Origin: Cacconaster sp033811195
Lineage (GTDB): Bacteria > Bacteroidota > Bacteroidia > Bacteroidales > UBA932
Direction of reading: 5' to 3'
NCBI GenBank assembly: GCA_033811195.1
Contig: JAPXOZ010000003.1
Location: 1 to 64,000, forward strand
Length of the DNA stretch: 64,000 nt
The position numbers and the translations under genes are program-made. Below are positions 15,823 through 24,334 of this stretch, piece after piece (the first letter of the stretch is position 1; the number at the start of each line of letters is the position of its first letter). Below the pieces are notes generated by a model. The model worked only from the letters and a program-made list of their open reading frames with translations. It ran no database searches and was not told the origin of the DNA.

Positions 15823-16941
15823 ATGAACAAAAAAGTGATAATCTTCTCAGCTCCCTCAGGGTCGGGTAAAAGTACTGTGGTCAACCATCTCCTGACTAAA
15901 TTTGATAACCTCGAATTTTCCATTTCAGCAACTTCCAGAGCCCCTCGTGGTCAGGAGCAAAATGGCAGGGAATATTACTTTTTATCTGAAGAAGAATTCC
16001 GTAGAAGGATTGCTGCAGATGAGTTCGTGGAGTACGAAGAGGTCTATGAAGGTTCCTTTTATGGTACTTTAAAGTCTGAAATGGAACGTATATGGTCTAA
16101 CGGTAATATCATTCTATTCGATGTAGATGTCAAGGGTGGAATCAACCTTAAGAAGCTTCTGGGTGATCAGGCCCTCTCCGTATTTATTAAAGCGCCTTCC
16201 ATAAAGGAACTCCGCAGGAGATTGGAGCTCAGAGGAACCGACTCACCCGAAGCTATAGAAGCGAGAGTCGTAAAGGCAAGGAGTGAGGTACGCTACGCAT
16301 CCAGGTTTGATGTGGTGCTTATCAACGATGACATCGCTACCTGTCTCTTGGAGGCTGAGGAGTGTGTGGCTGAGTTTATCGCACGTCCGAAGAAGAAGGT
16401 TGCACTCTTCTTCGGCTCCTTCGACCCAATGCATACCGGCCACCTCGAAATTCTAAGGTTTCTTAAGGAGCAGACTGAAGCTGATGAGGTGCGAGTGGTG
16501 GTTTCACCGCAGAATCCGATGAAGCATAAGAACTACTCAAAGAGTGCCAGGCTGAAGAATGTTAAGGCAGCAATAGCGAGAAGTGGTTTGGATGTGAAGA
16601 TTTCTGATGTAGAATATCACCTTCCGGAGCCACTCTACACGATAAATACGTTGCGCTATCTGCGTGATAAAGAACCCACTTGTCGTCACATTATGGTTAT
16701 AGGCGCTGACAATCTTACCATATTAAGCCGCTGGTACCGTTATCAGGAGTTGATTGACGAATTTGAAATTTGGGTTTATCCCCGAAAGGGTGTAGATGCA
16801 GCTACTCTTTGCGTAGAGCACAATAGTCGGTCCGCTATTAAGGGCGTCCGTCTGCTTAAAGGCAGACTACACAATATCTCCTCCACGGAAATCCGTAATG
16901 CAGAGCTCTCCGGCAAAGATATGTCAGCATGGAAGGCTTAA
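15823..16941 (+). CDS. Fused guanylate kinase / nicotinate-nucleotide adenylyltransferase
   Basis: One 372-residue frame encodes two enzymes. Residues 1-188 are guanylate kinase (GMP + ATP to GDP + ADP): P-loop SAPSGSGKST at 9-18, ATSRAPRGQEQNGREYYF with the GMP-binding region, and ILFDVDVKGG. Residues 190-372 are NadD (nicotinate mononucleotide to deamido-NAD): FFGSFDPMHTGH at 196-207 and ISSTEIR at 352-358. The linker is only a few residues (RPKKKV), and no ATG lies between the domains; a GTG near the kinase end is a poor alternative. In many Bacteroidota the two are separate adjacent genes, so this is probably a gene fusion. The chosen start begins MNKKVIIFSA, as guanylate kinases do. Confidence 0.9.
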   Translation: MNKKVIIFSAPSGSGKSTVVNHLLTKFDNLEFSISATSRAPRGQEQNGREYYFLSEEEFRRRIAADEFVEYEEVYEGSFYGTLKSEMERIWSNGNIILFDVDVKGGINLKKLLGDQALSVFIKAPSIKELRRRLELRGTDSPEAIEARVVKARSEVRYASRFDVVLINDDIATCLLEAEECVAEFIARPKKKVALFFGSFDPMHTGHLEILRFLKEQTEADEVRVVVSPQNPMKHKNYSKSARLKNVKAAIARSGLDVKISDVEYHLPEPLYTINTLRYLRDKEPTCRHIMVIGADNLTILSRWYRYQELIDEFEIWVYPRKGVDAATLCVEHNSRSAIKGVRLLKGRLHNISSTEIRNAELSGKDMSAWKA

Positions 16942-16947
16942 TCTTTT

Positions 16948-16989
16948 TCTGCCATTTTGTCCTATTTTTCTCATTGGCAGATTATTTGT
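16948..16989 (+). promoter_or_regulatory. Inverted repeat and sigma-54-like element before grpE
   Basis: TCTGCCA (16948-16954) and TGGCAGA (16975-16981) form a perfect 7-bp inverted repeat with a 20-base gap. The right arm is part of TTGGCAG-N5-TTG (16974-16988), which keeps the -24 GG and the spacing of sigma-54 promoters but has GT instead of GC at -12. A related element precedes clpB. Confidence 0.4.
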
Positions 16990-17034
16990 TCCTTTATGGC
17001 GTAATAAAGTTTTACGAACAAAAAGATAAAAGAT

Positions 17035-17598
17035 ATGATTAAAAAAGACCGCATTAAAGAGAAAGAAATTCCTCAAACAGAGCCCCAAACAACTCAGGGG
17101 GCTGATGTTGAAGAAATCAACGACCTTACCCCGGAGGAATCTCTCATTGCGGAGATTGAAAGACTAAACACTCAGATAGAGGAACTTAATGACAAATATA
17201 TCCGCAATGTGGCAGAATTTGACAATTACCGCAGACGTACCGCAAAAGAGCGTCTTGATATGATTGCTACTGCAGGAAAAGATATTCTTGTGGGTTTTCT
17301 CCCCGTACTGGATGACTGTGAAAGAGCTCTAAAAGTTCTTAAAGAGTCAGATGCCTCACAAGCGGCAATTGAAGGTACGGATCTTATTTACACCAAGCTT
17401 ATGACCTATCTCAAGTCAAAGGGAATATTGAGAATCGAAGCTTTAGGTCAGACTTTCGATACTGATTTCCACGAGGCAGTGGCACAGCTTCCGGCTCAGG
17501 ATTCGGAACTGAAAAACAAAGTTATTGATGTAGTATTACAGGGCTATACCCTCAATGGTATAGTTGTAAGATATGCTAAAGTAGTAGTGGGGATATAG
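17035..17598 (+). CDS. grpE: Nucleotide exchange factor GrpE
   Basis: The 187-residue protein is the exchange factor that releases ADP from DnaK. It has an acidic N-terminus, a long coiled coil (about 35-80, IAEIERLNTQIEELNDKYIRN, then FDNYRRRTAKERLD), and the GrpE beta domain ending FDTDFHEAV ... GYTLNGIVVRYAKVVV. It starts four bases before dnaJ and forms an operon with it; dnaK itself is not in the window. Confidence 0.95.
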   Translation: MIKKDRIKEKEIPQTEPQTTQGADVEEINDLTPEESLIAEIERLNTQIEELNDKYIRNVAEFDNYRRRTAKERLDMIATAGKDILVGFLPVLDDCERALKVLKESDASQAAIEGTDLIYTKLMTYLKSKGILRIEALGQTFDTDFHEAVAQLPAQDSELKNKVIDVVLQGYTLNGIVVRYAKVVVGI

Positions 17599-17602
17599 GA
17601 CT

Positions 17603-18772
17603 ATGGCAGAAAAAAGAGATTATTACGAGGTACTCGGCGTTGACAGGAATGCTTCGGCGGAAGAGATAAAAAAGGCTTACCGCCAGAAGGCTATTGAGTA
17701 CCATCCCGATAAGAACCCCGGTAATGCAGAGGCCGAAGAGAAGTTTAAGGAGGCTGCTGAAGCATACGATGTGCTTAGCAATGCAGACAAGCGCGCAAGA
17801 TATGACCAGTTCGGACATGCCGGCATGAGTGGTCAGGGTGGTTTCTCTGCCGGTGGATTCTCTATGGAGGATATTTTCAGCCAATTTGGCGATATTTTTG
17901 GAGGTGCTTTCGGAGGTTTTGGTGGTTTTGGCGGGTTTTCCGGTTTCGGAGGAGGTACTGCCGCCGGTCAGAGAGTATCACGTGGTTCCGATATCAGAAT
18001 TCGCGTCAAAGTCTCTCTTTCTGATGTTGTGAAAGGAGTAGATAAGAAAATCAAGATCAACAAAGCTGTTCAATGTTCAGAATGTAACGGTAAAGGGGCG
18101 GTGTCGGAGGCTGATATCAAGATCTGCGAACAGTGTGATGGCAGGGGAGTGGTGACGAGAGTGGTTCAGACTATGCTCGGCCAGATGCAGAGTCAGTCCA
18201 CTTGCTCACAATGTAAGGGAGAGGGTAAACGGGTGGTAAATCCCTGTCGCAAATGTAATGGTTCGGGTCTAGTTAAAAAACCGGAGGAGATAGCATTCTC
18301 CATTCCTCCCGGAGTAATGGATGGTATGCAACTCACCATCAAGGGTAAAGGTAATGCATCCAAAGCCGGTGGCGTAAATGGTGACTTGCTGGTGGTGATT
18401 GAGGAGGAGGAACATCCTGAATTGAAACGAGACGACAACGATTTAATTTACAATCTCTATATTTCGGCGATTGATGCCATGCTTGGAAGTGATGCAGAGG
18501 TGCCTTCGATCGATGGCAAACTCAGGATAAAAATTGAGCCTGGTACCCAGCCAGGCAAGATATTGCGCCTCAAGGGCAAGGGAGTTCCCGATATCAATCG
18601 CTATGGTACGGGAGATATGATTGTGTTCGTACAGATTTGGATTCCGAAGAAACTCGATAAAAAAGATAAAGAGATATTGGAGAAATTTAGGGATTCTGAG
18701 GCTTTTAAACCAGATCCCGACCAATACGATCGTCAATTCTTTGACAAAGTCAAAAGTTTTTTCAATAGATAG
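17603..18772 (+). CDS. dnaJ: Chaperone DnaJ (Hsp40)
   Basis: The 389-residue co-chaperone stimulates the DnaK ATPase and delivers substrates. Order of parts: J domain (about 1-70) with the HPDKNPG motif, Gly/Phe-rich linker (about 80-125), zinc domain with four CxxCxGxG-type repeats (CSECNGKG, CEQCDGRG, CSQCKGEG, CRKCNGSG), then the C-terminal substrate-binding domains. Full-length, all zinc Cys present. It sits four bases after grpE and one base before the M23 peptidase gene. Confidence 0.95.
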   Translation: MAEKRDYYEVLGVDRNASAEEIKKAYRQKAIEYHPDKNPGNAEAEEKFKEAAEAYDVLSNADKRARYDQFGHAGMSGQGGFSAGGFSMEDIFSQFGDIFGGAFGGFGGFGGFSGFGGGTAAGQRVSRGSDIRIRVKVSLSDVVKGVDKKIKINKAVQCSECNGKGAVSEADIKICEQCDGRGVVTRVVQTMLGQMQSQSTCSQCKGEGKRVVNPCRKCNGSGLVKKPEEIAFSIPPGVMDGMQLTIKGKGNASKAGGVNGDLLVVIEEEEHPELKRDDNDLIYNLYISAIDAMLGSDAEVPSIDGKLRIKIEPGTQPGKILRLKGKGVPDINRYGTGDMIVFVQIWIPKKLDKKDKEILEKFRDSEAFKPDPDQYDRQFFDKVKSFFNR

Positions 18773-18773
18773 T

Positions 18774-20468
18774 ATGCTTAGAATTATTTCTTTCCTGCTG
18801 CTGTTCTCTTCTTTCTCGCTCTACGCACAGGAAATTCCATGCTCTCCGCTCAAGGTGCAGCAGTCTTTTGCAGGCTCCTATGGTGAACTTAGGCGTGATC
18901 ATTTCCACACTGGCCTGGACTGGCGTGTAGGAGGTGTAGTAGGAGATACTATCTATGCTATCAAATCCGGTTATGTCTCTCGTCTGAGTGTATCTACGGG
19001 AGGTTACGGCAATGCTGTCTATATTACACATCCTGATGGTACGCTCTCTATCTATGGTCATATGCACGACTTTGTGCCGGCGTATGAAGTACTGGTGAAA
19101 GAGGAGCAGTATGACTCCGAAAGATTTGAAGTTTTACTCGATTTTGAACCTGGGTTTCTACCGGTAGAACGTGGAGAGGCTATAGGTAGAGTTGGCAATA
19201 CGGGTTATTCTGTGGCACCACATCTCCATCTTGAAGTACGCGACCTTGCTACCCAGACTCCGCTCAATTATCTGGCAAGGGGTTACTATGAAGTTGTGGA
19301 TGACATCCCGCCGGTGTTTCAGCGTCTCTTTTTCTTCGGCTACTGTGATACGCTTCGGTTGCCGTTAAGATATCCCCTGCGCAGTTCAAACTATCCTACA
19401 TCCCTCTCCGGTACCACTATTCGGCTGCCTCACAAAAGCTATCTCGGCATAGATGCCATCGATCGTCAGAATGGAACCACAGGCAAGCTGGCAGTTGTAG
19501 AGTATCTGCTGCTGCTCGATAGGGATACGGTATTCAGATTTGAAGTGGGTGAGATCCATCCAAGGCAGGGACGCTATCTCAGCGCATTGCGTGAACAGAG
19601 TATTGGGGGAGACGATGTTATTAAAACCCTCGTAGAGCCTAATAACCTTCTCTCTGAGTATATTTATGCCCCTAAAAGTGGTCTGATTGTTCTTAATGAC
19701 TACGATGAACACGATCTCAAGGTGCGCATTAGTGATGAGCACGGCAATTGCTCCACTCTTAAGCTCAAGGTTAGGCGTGATGACTCTATCGAGTCTTCCC
19801 TCTCTGCCATTGCTACGGCCCTTGCAAGTGAAGAAGACCCTCACCGCATGGCGATGCACTGGTATATGCCCCATATCTTCATAGATGAGGGTATAACCTA
19901 TATTCTGCCTGCTTTATCACTCTATCATTCCGGATGGTTTCCCTATGCAAAGGTGGCTGAGGCGGATTCTTCTTTAAATATTCTCTCCTCGGTTTGGAAA
20001 CTCGGCGATCCTTCGCTTCCCCTGCACAGTCAGGGTGAACTATTCCTCGGGTGTTCACTGCCGGATTCGCTTCATTCAAAGGCCTGTTTGGCATATTATC
20101 AGGATGGTGTGCTCTCTTATGCCGGGGGTAAATGGGATGGTAATGGAGTGCGTGGTAGTGCCGGATTTGGTACCTGGTGTGTTACAACTGATACCACACC
20201 TCCTTTGATTTCCTTCTGGGAGCGTAAAGGCAATATTCTTCGCGCAGGTGGTGAGATACTCATTTATATTGAAGATGATTTTTCGGGAATTAAGGATTCT
20301 CGAGTGGAAATTGATGGAAAATGGCATCTTTCGATGTTAAAACGTGGCCGTATCACGCTGCGTCTCGATCCTTCGCGTGTTTCCCGAGGCAGTATGCATA
20401 CTATTGTCGTCAAAGTGGAGGATAATTGTGGAAATCGCACAACGGTTTCCAGAGAGTTCTTCTTCTAA
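18774..20468 (+). CDS. Secreted M23 family metallopeptidase
   Basis: The chosen start MLRIISFLLLFSSFSLYAQ begins a signal peptide one base after the dnaJ stop; the longer reading frame would begin inside dnaJ. The 564-residue protein has an N-terminal M23 (LytM-like) domain: zinc motifs HTGLDW and HLHLEV, with GHMHDF between them. M23 enzymes cut peptide cross-links of peptidoglycan. A long C-terminal part (about 190-564) is beta-rich and lacks a known domain. The coupling to grpE-dnaJ suggests a link to envelope stress, which is inference. Confidence 0.85.
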   Translation: MLRIISFLLLFSSFSLYAQEIPCSPLKVQQSFAGSYGELRRDHFHTGLDWRVGGVVGDTIYAIKSGYVSRLSVSTGGYGNAVYITHPDGTLSIYGHMHDFVPAYEVLVKEEQYDSERFEVLLDFEPGFLPVERGEAIGRVGNTGYSVAPHLHLEVRDLATQTPLNYLARGYYEVVDDIPPVFQRLFFFGYCDTLRLPLRYPLRSSNYPTSLSGTTIRLPHKSYLGIDAIDRQNGTTGKLAVVEYLLLLDRDTVFRFEVGEIHPRQGRYLSALREQSIGGDDVIKTLVEPNNLLSEYIYAPKSGLIVLNDYDEHDLKVRISDEHGNCSTLKLKVRRDDSIESSLSAIATALASEEDPHRMAMHWYMPHIFIDEGITYILPALSLYHSGWFPYAKVAEADSSLNILSSVWKLGDPSLPLHSQGELFLGCSLPDSLHSKACLAYYQDGVLSYAGGKWDGNGVRGSAGFGTWCVTTDTTPPLISFWERKGNILRAGGEILIYIEDDFSGIKDSRVEIDGKWHLSMLKRGRITLRLDPSRVSRGSMHTIVVKVEDNCGNRTTVSREFFF

Positions 20469-20544
20469 CTTTATTTCGGCAGGGTTTTACATTATTATTG
20501 ACCCAATTTCCTTCCATTTTACGAACGATATTGAGTATAAACGA

Positions 20545-20576
20545 AAACGACGGAGCGAGACCACTCCGTCGTTTTT
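20545..20576. terminator. Terminator between M23 and M28 peptidase genes
   Basis: AAACGACGGAG (20545-20555) pairs perfectly with CTCCGTCGTTT (20564-20574) around an 8-base loop, followed by T residues on the plus strand and a T-rich run on the minus strand, so it can serve both convergent genes. Confidence 0.8.
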
Positions 20577-20596
20577 GTAATATGCTTTTTATCCTT

Positions 20597-22141
20597 TTAT
20601 TCTTTATACAATCCCTCACGGGAAAGGAGATGGTCTAGATTTGCAATACCGTAAACTATAACAGCGGTGACTACGGAAGAGTGTTCCATGTAGTCGGGGA
20701 AAACTTTTTGATACATATCATTTTCTGTGTGCCAGATTTCTCCATAACTAAAGTTGTAGCCCTTGACGTCACTCTCACTGAGAGAAATAGTGGGTACTCC
20801 GTTCATGGCAAAATAGGCATGGTCACTGCCGCCGGCAGTGACCGGCCGTCTGCGAGGTTCGCCTTGACGCTTGTTAACTGTGAAGGGAAACTCATCCGAA
20901 TATCCTTTAAGCGGTGCTGCTGCCTTTACGAAGTCGTCATACATCGCTTCGGGAACAGTAATTCCGGTTACGCACAGAGGGCCTCCGTCACGATTGAAAT
21001 AGTTTGAGATTTTTTCCAGATCGACGGTTTTGTTTTCAACAAAATATTTGGAACCCAATAGTCCGAATTCTTCGCCTGTCCAGAGACAGAAAAGTATAGT
21101 TCTTTTGGGCTTTGCACCACTCATAGCGAGGAGTCTGGCAGCCTCTAGTACTACTGCGGATCCATTGGCATCATCGACTGCGCCGGTGCCGATATCGTAT
21201 GCATCAATATGAGCACCCAGCATCACATATTCGTCAGGATACTTACTACCCTTGATTACACCAATTACGTTGCGGTATTTTATCGGGCCGATGCTGAAAT
21301 GGTTGCGTATGTCAAATTCAAGGAAAAATGTCTGGCGCTCTTTGACCTTTTGCTCAATGATTCTATACTGATGTTCGTCAAGTTTTATATCGCACACAGT
21401 AGGTAAATTGTCGTAGGTTATGTTGTATGCATTTTTCCTATTGGATAGAATAGTCATAGGCAGGGAGGCTGATTGGATGAATCCAAGTACTCCTGCATCA
21501 ATCATTTCCCTATAGAACATCGCAGGGCACTCCTCATAGGGAATCATCTCCTTCGGGTTATCCCTGTTGGCATAGTTGTAAGTTCTGATCTCGTTGTTAA
21601 GGCGTGCGATTGAGTCGTTATGTGCAATTACCTCCGCTCTGATCCGTTCACCTAAGGCGGAATTGTCTATCGGATTACCATCAGATTTACCTGAAATAAG
21701 TACCCAGGCACCTTTGAGTGCACCTTTCATCCTTTCCAATTCTCCTCTGCTCTTGGGTTCAATCAATACGTGGCCTATTTGACGCCCTTTAGTACCGGCT
21801 GTATAGGAGGGTGTCGCGAAATGGAGTTGCATACCGTCTTCACTCAGCATACGTCCGAACCAGGGGCCTCGGTTAAAGCCCACATTGATAGAGCCCACTT
21901 CTTGGGTATAATATTCCATTCCCCACTCTTCAAATTTGCTTATAACCCAATTTTCGGCATCGGTGAGGGCGTGGGAGCCGATAAGACGGCCGCCTATGCG
22001 GTTGGCGAGGATGTCTATGTGGTTCATCGTGGTGTTGTCGCTCTTGCCGAGTTCGAAAACCTTTTTAACCACTTTGTCCTGCGCACTGATAGAAATAATG
22101 GTGCATATCAGAAGCACCGGCATAAGGAAAATTCGCTTCAT
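20597..22141 (-). CDS. Secreted M28 family zinc peptidase
   Basis: The 514-residue protein has a signal peptide (MKRIFLMPVLLICTIISISAQ) and the M28 dinuclear zinc motifs: GAHIDAYD, GAVDDANGSA, WTGEEFGLLGS, FNRDGG and GGSDHAYF. A PA-like domain insertion before the catalytic part (about 130-240) includes GAWVLISGK. M28 peptidases remove N-terminal residues or cut small peptides; the arrangement resembles glutamate carboxypeptidase or plasma glutamate carboxypeptidase types. It lies 31 bases after the nucleoside kinase and may be the last gene of the V-ATPase transcript, as no promoter is visible in the gap. Confidence 0.88.
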   Translation of the reverse strand: MKRIFLMPVLLICTIISISAQDKVVKKVFELGKSDNTTMNHIDILANRIGGRLIGSHALTDAENWVISKFEEWGMEYYTQEVGSINVGFNRGPWFGRMLSEDGMQLHFATPSYTAGTKGRQIGHVLIEPKSRGELERMKGALKGAWVLISGKSDGNPIDNSALGERIRAEVIAHNDSIARLNNEIRTYNYANRDNPKEMIPYEECPAMFYREMIDAGVLGFIQSASLPMTILSNRKNAYNITYDNLPTVCDIKLDEHQYRIIEQKVKERQTFFLEFDIRNHFSIGPIKYRNVIGVIKGSKYPDEYVMLGAHIDAYDIGTGAVDDANGSAVVLEAARLLAMSGAKPKRTILFCLWTGEEFGLLGSKYFVENKTVDLEKISNYFNRDGGPLCVTGITVPEAMYDDFVKAAAPLKGYSDEFPFTVNKRQGEPRRRPVTAGGSDHAYFAMNGVPTISLSESDVKGYNFSYGEIWHTENDMYQKVFPDYMEHSSVVTAVIVYGIANLDHLLSREGLYKE

Positions 22142-22172
22142 TGTTGTTTGGTATTATTAAGTTGAATTGTCG

Positions 22173-23843
22173 TTAAAAACTGCTTCCTCCTATAAAGCTA
22201 CGCATAAGCGAGGTAGAGGGCACATCTTTGTCAGAAACCGGAGTGAAGTAGCTGAGGAATTTGAGCAGGCGGTGAGCCTCGCTATATTCTTTGCAATTCT
22301 TGGGTATTGTCCGCAAGATTCTCTCGGCATGTGAGTGAAGTACTGCAAATTCGAGTAAATAGGAAGAGTTGAACATTGCATCCGCATCCTCCTGAAAGGG
22401 ATAGATCCATTTGACCTCTGCACGGCGCACATTAGGCCAGTTGGAAATAGTCTCCCTTGCGGTAAATGAGCCCAGATTGTAGTCGCGTACAATTCTTCGT
22501 AGGAGACGGTTGTCGCTGGTAGGAATGCAGTTGTGATCATCCAGTGCTATACTGGTAATAGTATTGATGAATATTCTGTACTTGTTGCTCTCGTCTACCT
22601 GGTCGGTAAGGCGGGGATTAAGTGCATGAATACCCTCTACAATGAGTATAGAGCCCTCTCCCAGATGGAGTCTGCGTCCGTTAAATTCGCGTAGTCCTGT
22701 GACAAAATTGTACTCCGGTACCTCTACCGTTTCCCCATTTAAAAGTTTGAGCATATCGCTCTGGAGGTATCTGTGATCTACAGTCTCAAAATTATCAAAG
22801 TCAAACGAACCGTCAGGAAGAAGAGGTGTATCCAGCCGATTGACAAAGTAGTCATCAGTGGAGAATGAAACAGGCTTGATTCCACATGCCATAAGCTGTA
22901 TGCTCAAACGTTTGCAGAAAGTGGATTTTCCGCTGCTACTTGGGCCTGTAATCAGTATAAGACGCAACGGCTTGTCAGATTTCATCCTACTGTCAATTTC
23001 TTCTGCTATCTGTACAATCTTTTTTTCCTGAAGTGCTTCAGCTACATAAATTAGATCGGAGGTCTTTCCGCTTGCCATAGCGGCATTAAGATCTCCTACG
23101 GTATTGAGTCCCATTATATGATTCCAGCGGTTAGCTTCAGAGAAAATCTCAAATGTCTTGGGCTGCTCAATTAATGGGGTCAGTTGCTCCGGACAATGCC
23201 TGTCAGGCACTCTGAGTAGCAATCCGTTTTTGTAAGGGGTGAGACTCCATACTTTGAGGAATCCGGTGTTGGTAATTAAAGCATCATAATAGTAGTCGGG
23301 AGTTTCCAATAGGGTATAATAGTTGACGTAGACATCTCCTGTGGTTTCCAGTAAACGTACTTTGTCATCAGCTCCGACGCTGCGGAACAGTTCTATTGCC
23401 TCCTCTTTCTGTACTTCGTGCCGGCGGAAAGGAATATCCTCATCCACCAACTCTTGCATCCTTGCACGCAGTTGAACCAGTTCTACTTCTGAGATCTCAG
23501 TGGAGCCATTTCCATCTTTATCGATATAGCAATAGAAGCCCTTTGATATTGGTCTACGGATAACTACCCGACAACCCGGGAAAATGTCGCACGCAGCTTT
23601 GTAGAGCAGAAAGCATAGGGACCTGCGGTAAACACCGCGACCAGTATAGGATGTGTAGTCGAGAAACTCCACGTTGCGGTTGTTAAAGGCGCGGTAGCGG
23701 AGTCCCTGGCTCACATTGTTGACCTTTGCGGCTATAATAGGATGAGGCCTTTCGAAGTCGAAGGCCTCAACCATATCTTGAAGGGTTGTACCTTCAGGAA
23801 ATTTTTGCCTGGTCCCTGTGTTGACGCAGTAGATAGTGATCAT
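22173..23843 (-). CDS. TGS-domain nucleoside kinase (uridine kinase-like)
   Basis: The 556-residue protein begins with a TGS-like domain (about 1-65, VNTGTRQKFPEGTTLQDMV) and a ThrRS-like second region with YVNYYTLLETPDYYY. The C-terminal half is a P-loop kinase of the uridine kinase/phosphoribulokinase group: Walker A GPSSSGKST near residue 300, FSTDDYFVNR, and ILIVEGIHALN. It should phosphorylate a nucleoside or related sugar. It starts three bases after ntpK, so it is part of the V-ATPase operon; no functional reason is known. Confidence 0.85.
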   Translation of the reverse strand: MITIYCVNTGTRQKFPEGTTLQDMVEAFDFERPHPIIAAKVNNVSQGLRYRAFNNRNVEFLDYTSYTGRGVYRRSLCFLLYKAACDIFPGCRVVIRRPISKGFYCYIDKDGNGSTEISEVELVQLRARMQELVDEDIPFRRHEVQKEEAIELFRSVGADDKVRLLETTGDVYVNYYTLLETPDYYYDALITNTGFLKVWSLTPYKNGLLLRVPDRHCPEQLTPLIEQPKTFEIFSEANRWNHIMGLNTVGDLNAAMASGKTSDLIYVAEALQEKKIVQIAEEIDSRMKSDKPLRLILITGPSSSGKSTFCKRLSIQLMACGIKPVSFSTDDYFVNRLDTPLLPDGSFDFDNFETVDHRYLQSDMLKLLNGETVEVPEYNFVTGLREFNGRRLHLGEGSILIVEGIHALNPRLTDQVDESNKYRIFINTITSIALDDHNCIPTSDNRLLRRIVRDYNLGSFTARETISNWPNVRRAEVKWIYPFQEDADAMFNSSYLLEFAVLHSHAERILRTIPKNCKEYSEAHRLLKFLSYFTPVSDKDVPSTSLMRSFIGGSSF

Positions 23844-23846
23844 TGC

Positions 23847-24305
23847 TTACGGCAAGGCGAGGAATGTAGCGGCAAATGTAAGAATAGCATAAAGCTCGGG
23901 GAATACGGCAAGAATCATTGTCCTGGAGAAAACATCGTGTCCGTTACCCATTTCGTTAATACCGTTTGCACAAAGTTTAGCCTGCCAGATAGCTGAAAAA
24001 TAAGCTGTTAGACCCAATGCTATAGCTGCTGCTGCCATTGCGAGTGAAGGACCTAATGCGATTTCGAAATTGAGTCCCTTAAGGGCGTTGAGCATAAAGA
24101 AAAATCCTGCAAAGCCGTAGAGACCCTGGGTCGAGGGCAATGCACAAAGGATCATTGATTTACCAAACATTTCGGGATTTTTCTTAAGGGAACCGATGGT
24201 TGTGTTTCCAGCCACGGTTACACCAATTGCACTGCCGATACAGGCAAATGCAAGCATTATGGCCATACTTGAGTAAGCGATGATAAGGGGTAGTGATAAA
24301 GTCAT
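23847..24305 (-). CDS. ntpK: V-type ATPase subunit K (membrane rotor ring)
   Basis: The 152-residue proteolipid has two hairpins (four membrane helices) and forms the ion-carrying c/K ring. The second hairpin holds the ion-binding glutamate Glu137 (FPELYAIL). Residues equivalent to the Na+ ligands of Enterococcus hirae NtpK are all present: Leu56, Thr59 and Gln60 (LPSTQGLYG), Gln108 (IWQAKL) and Glu137. This favours Na+ rather than H+ as coupling ion. It follows subunit I by 29 bases and precedes the kinase gene by three. Confidence 0.92.
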   Translation of the reverse strand: MTLSLPLIIAYSSMAIMLAFACIGSAIGVTVAGNTTIGSLKKNPEMFGKSMILCALPSTQGLYGFAGFFFMLNALKGLNFEIALGPSLAMAAAAIALGLTAYFSAIWQAKLCANGINEMGNGHDVFSRTMILAVFPELYAILTFAATFLALP

Positions 24306-24334
24306 TTTATTAAGATTTTAAGTTTGTAATCGTA

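Noticed and set aside
15702..15923. N-terminal extension of fructose-bisphosphate aldolase
   Set aside because: It overlaps the divergent gmk-nadD start and promoter region and is not aldolase-like; the family opening is at 15701.
16975..16989. Confirmed sigma-54 promoter
   Set aside because: The -12 GC is not present here or before clpB, so only a sigma-54-like element is claimed.
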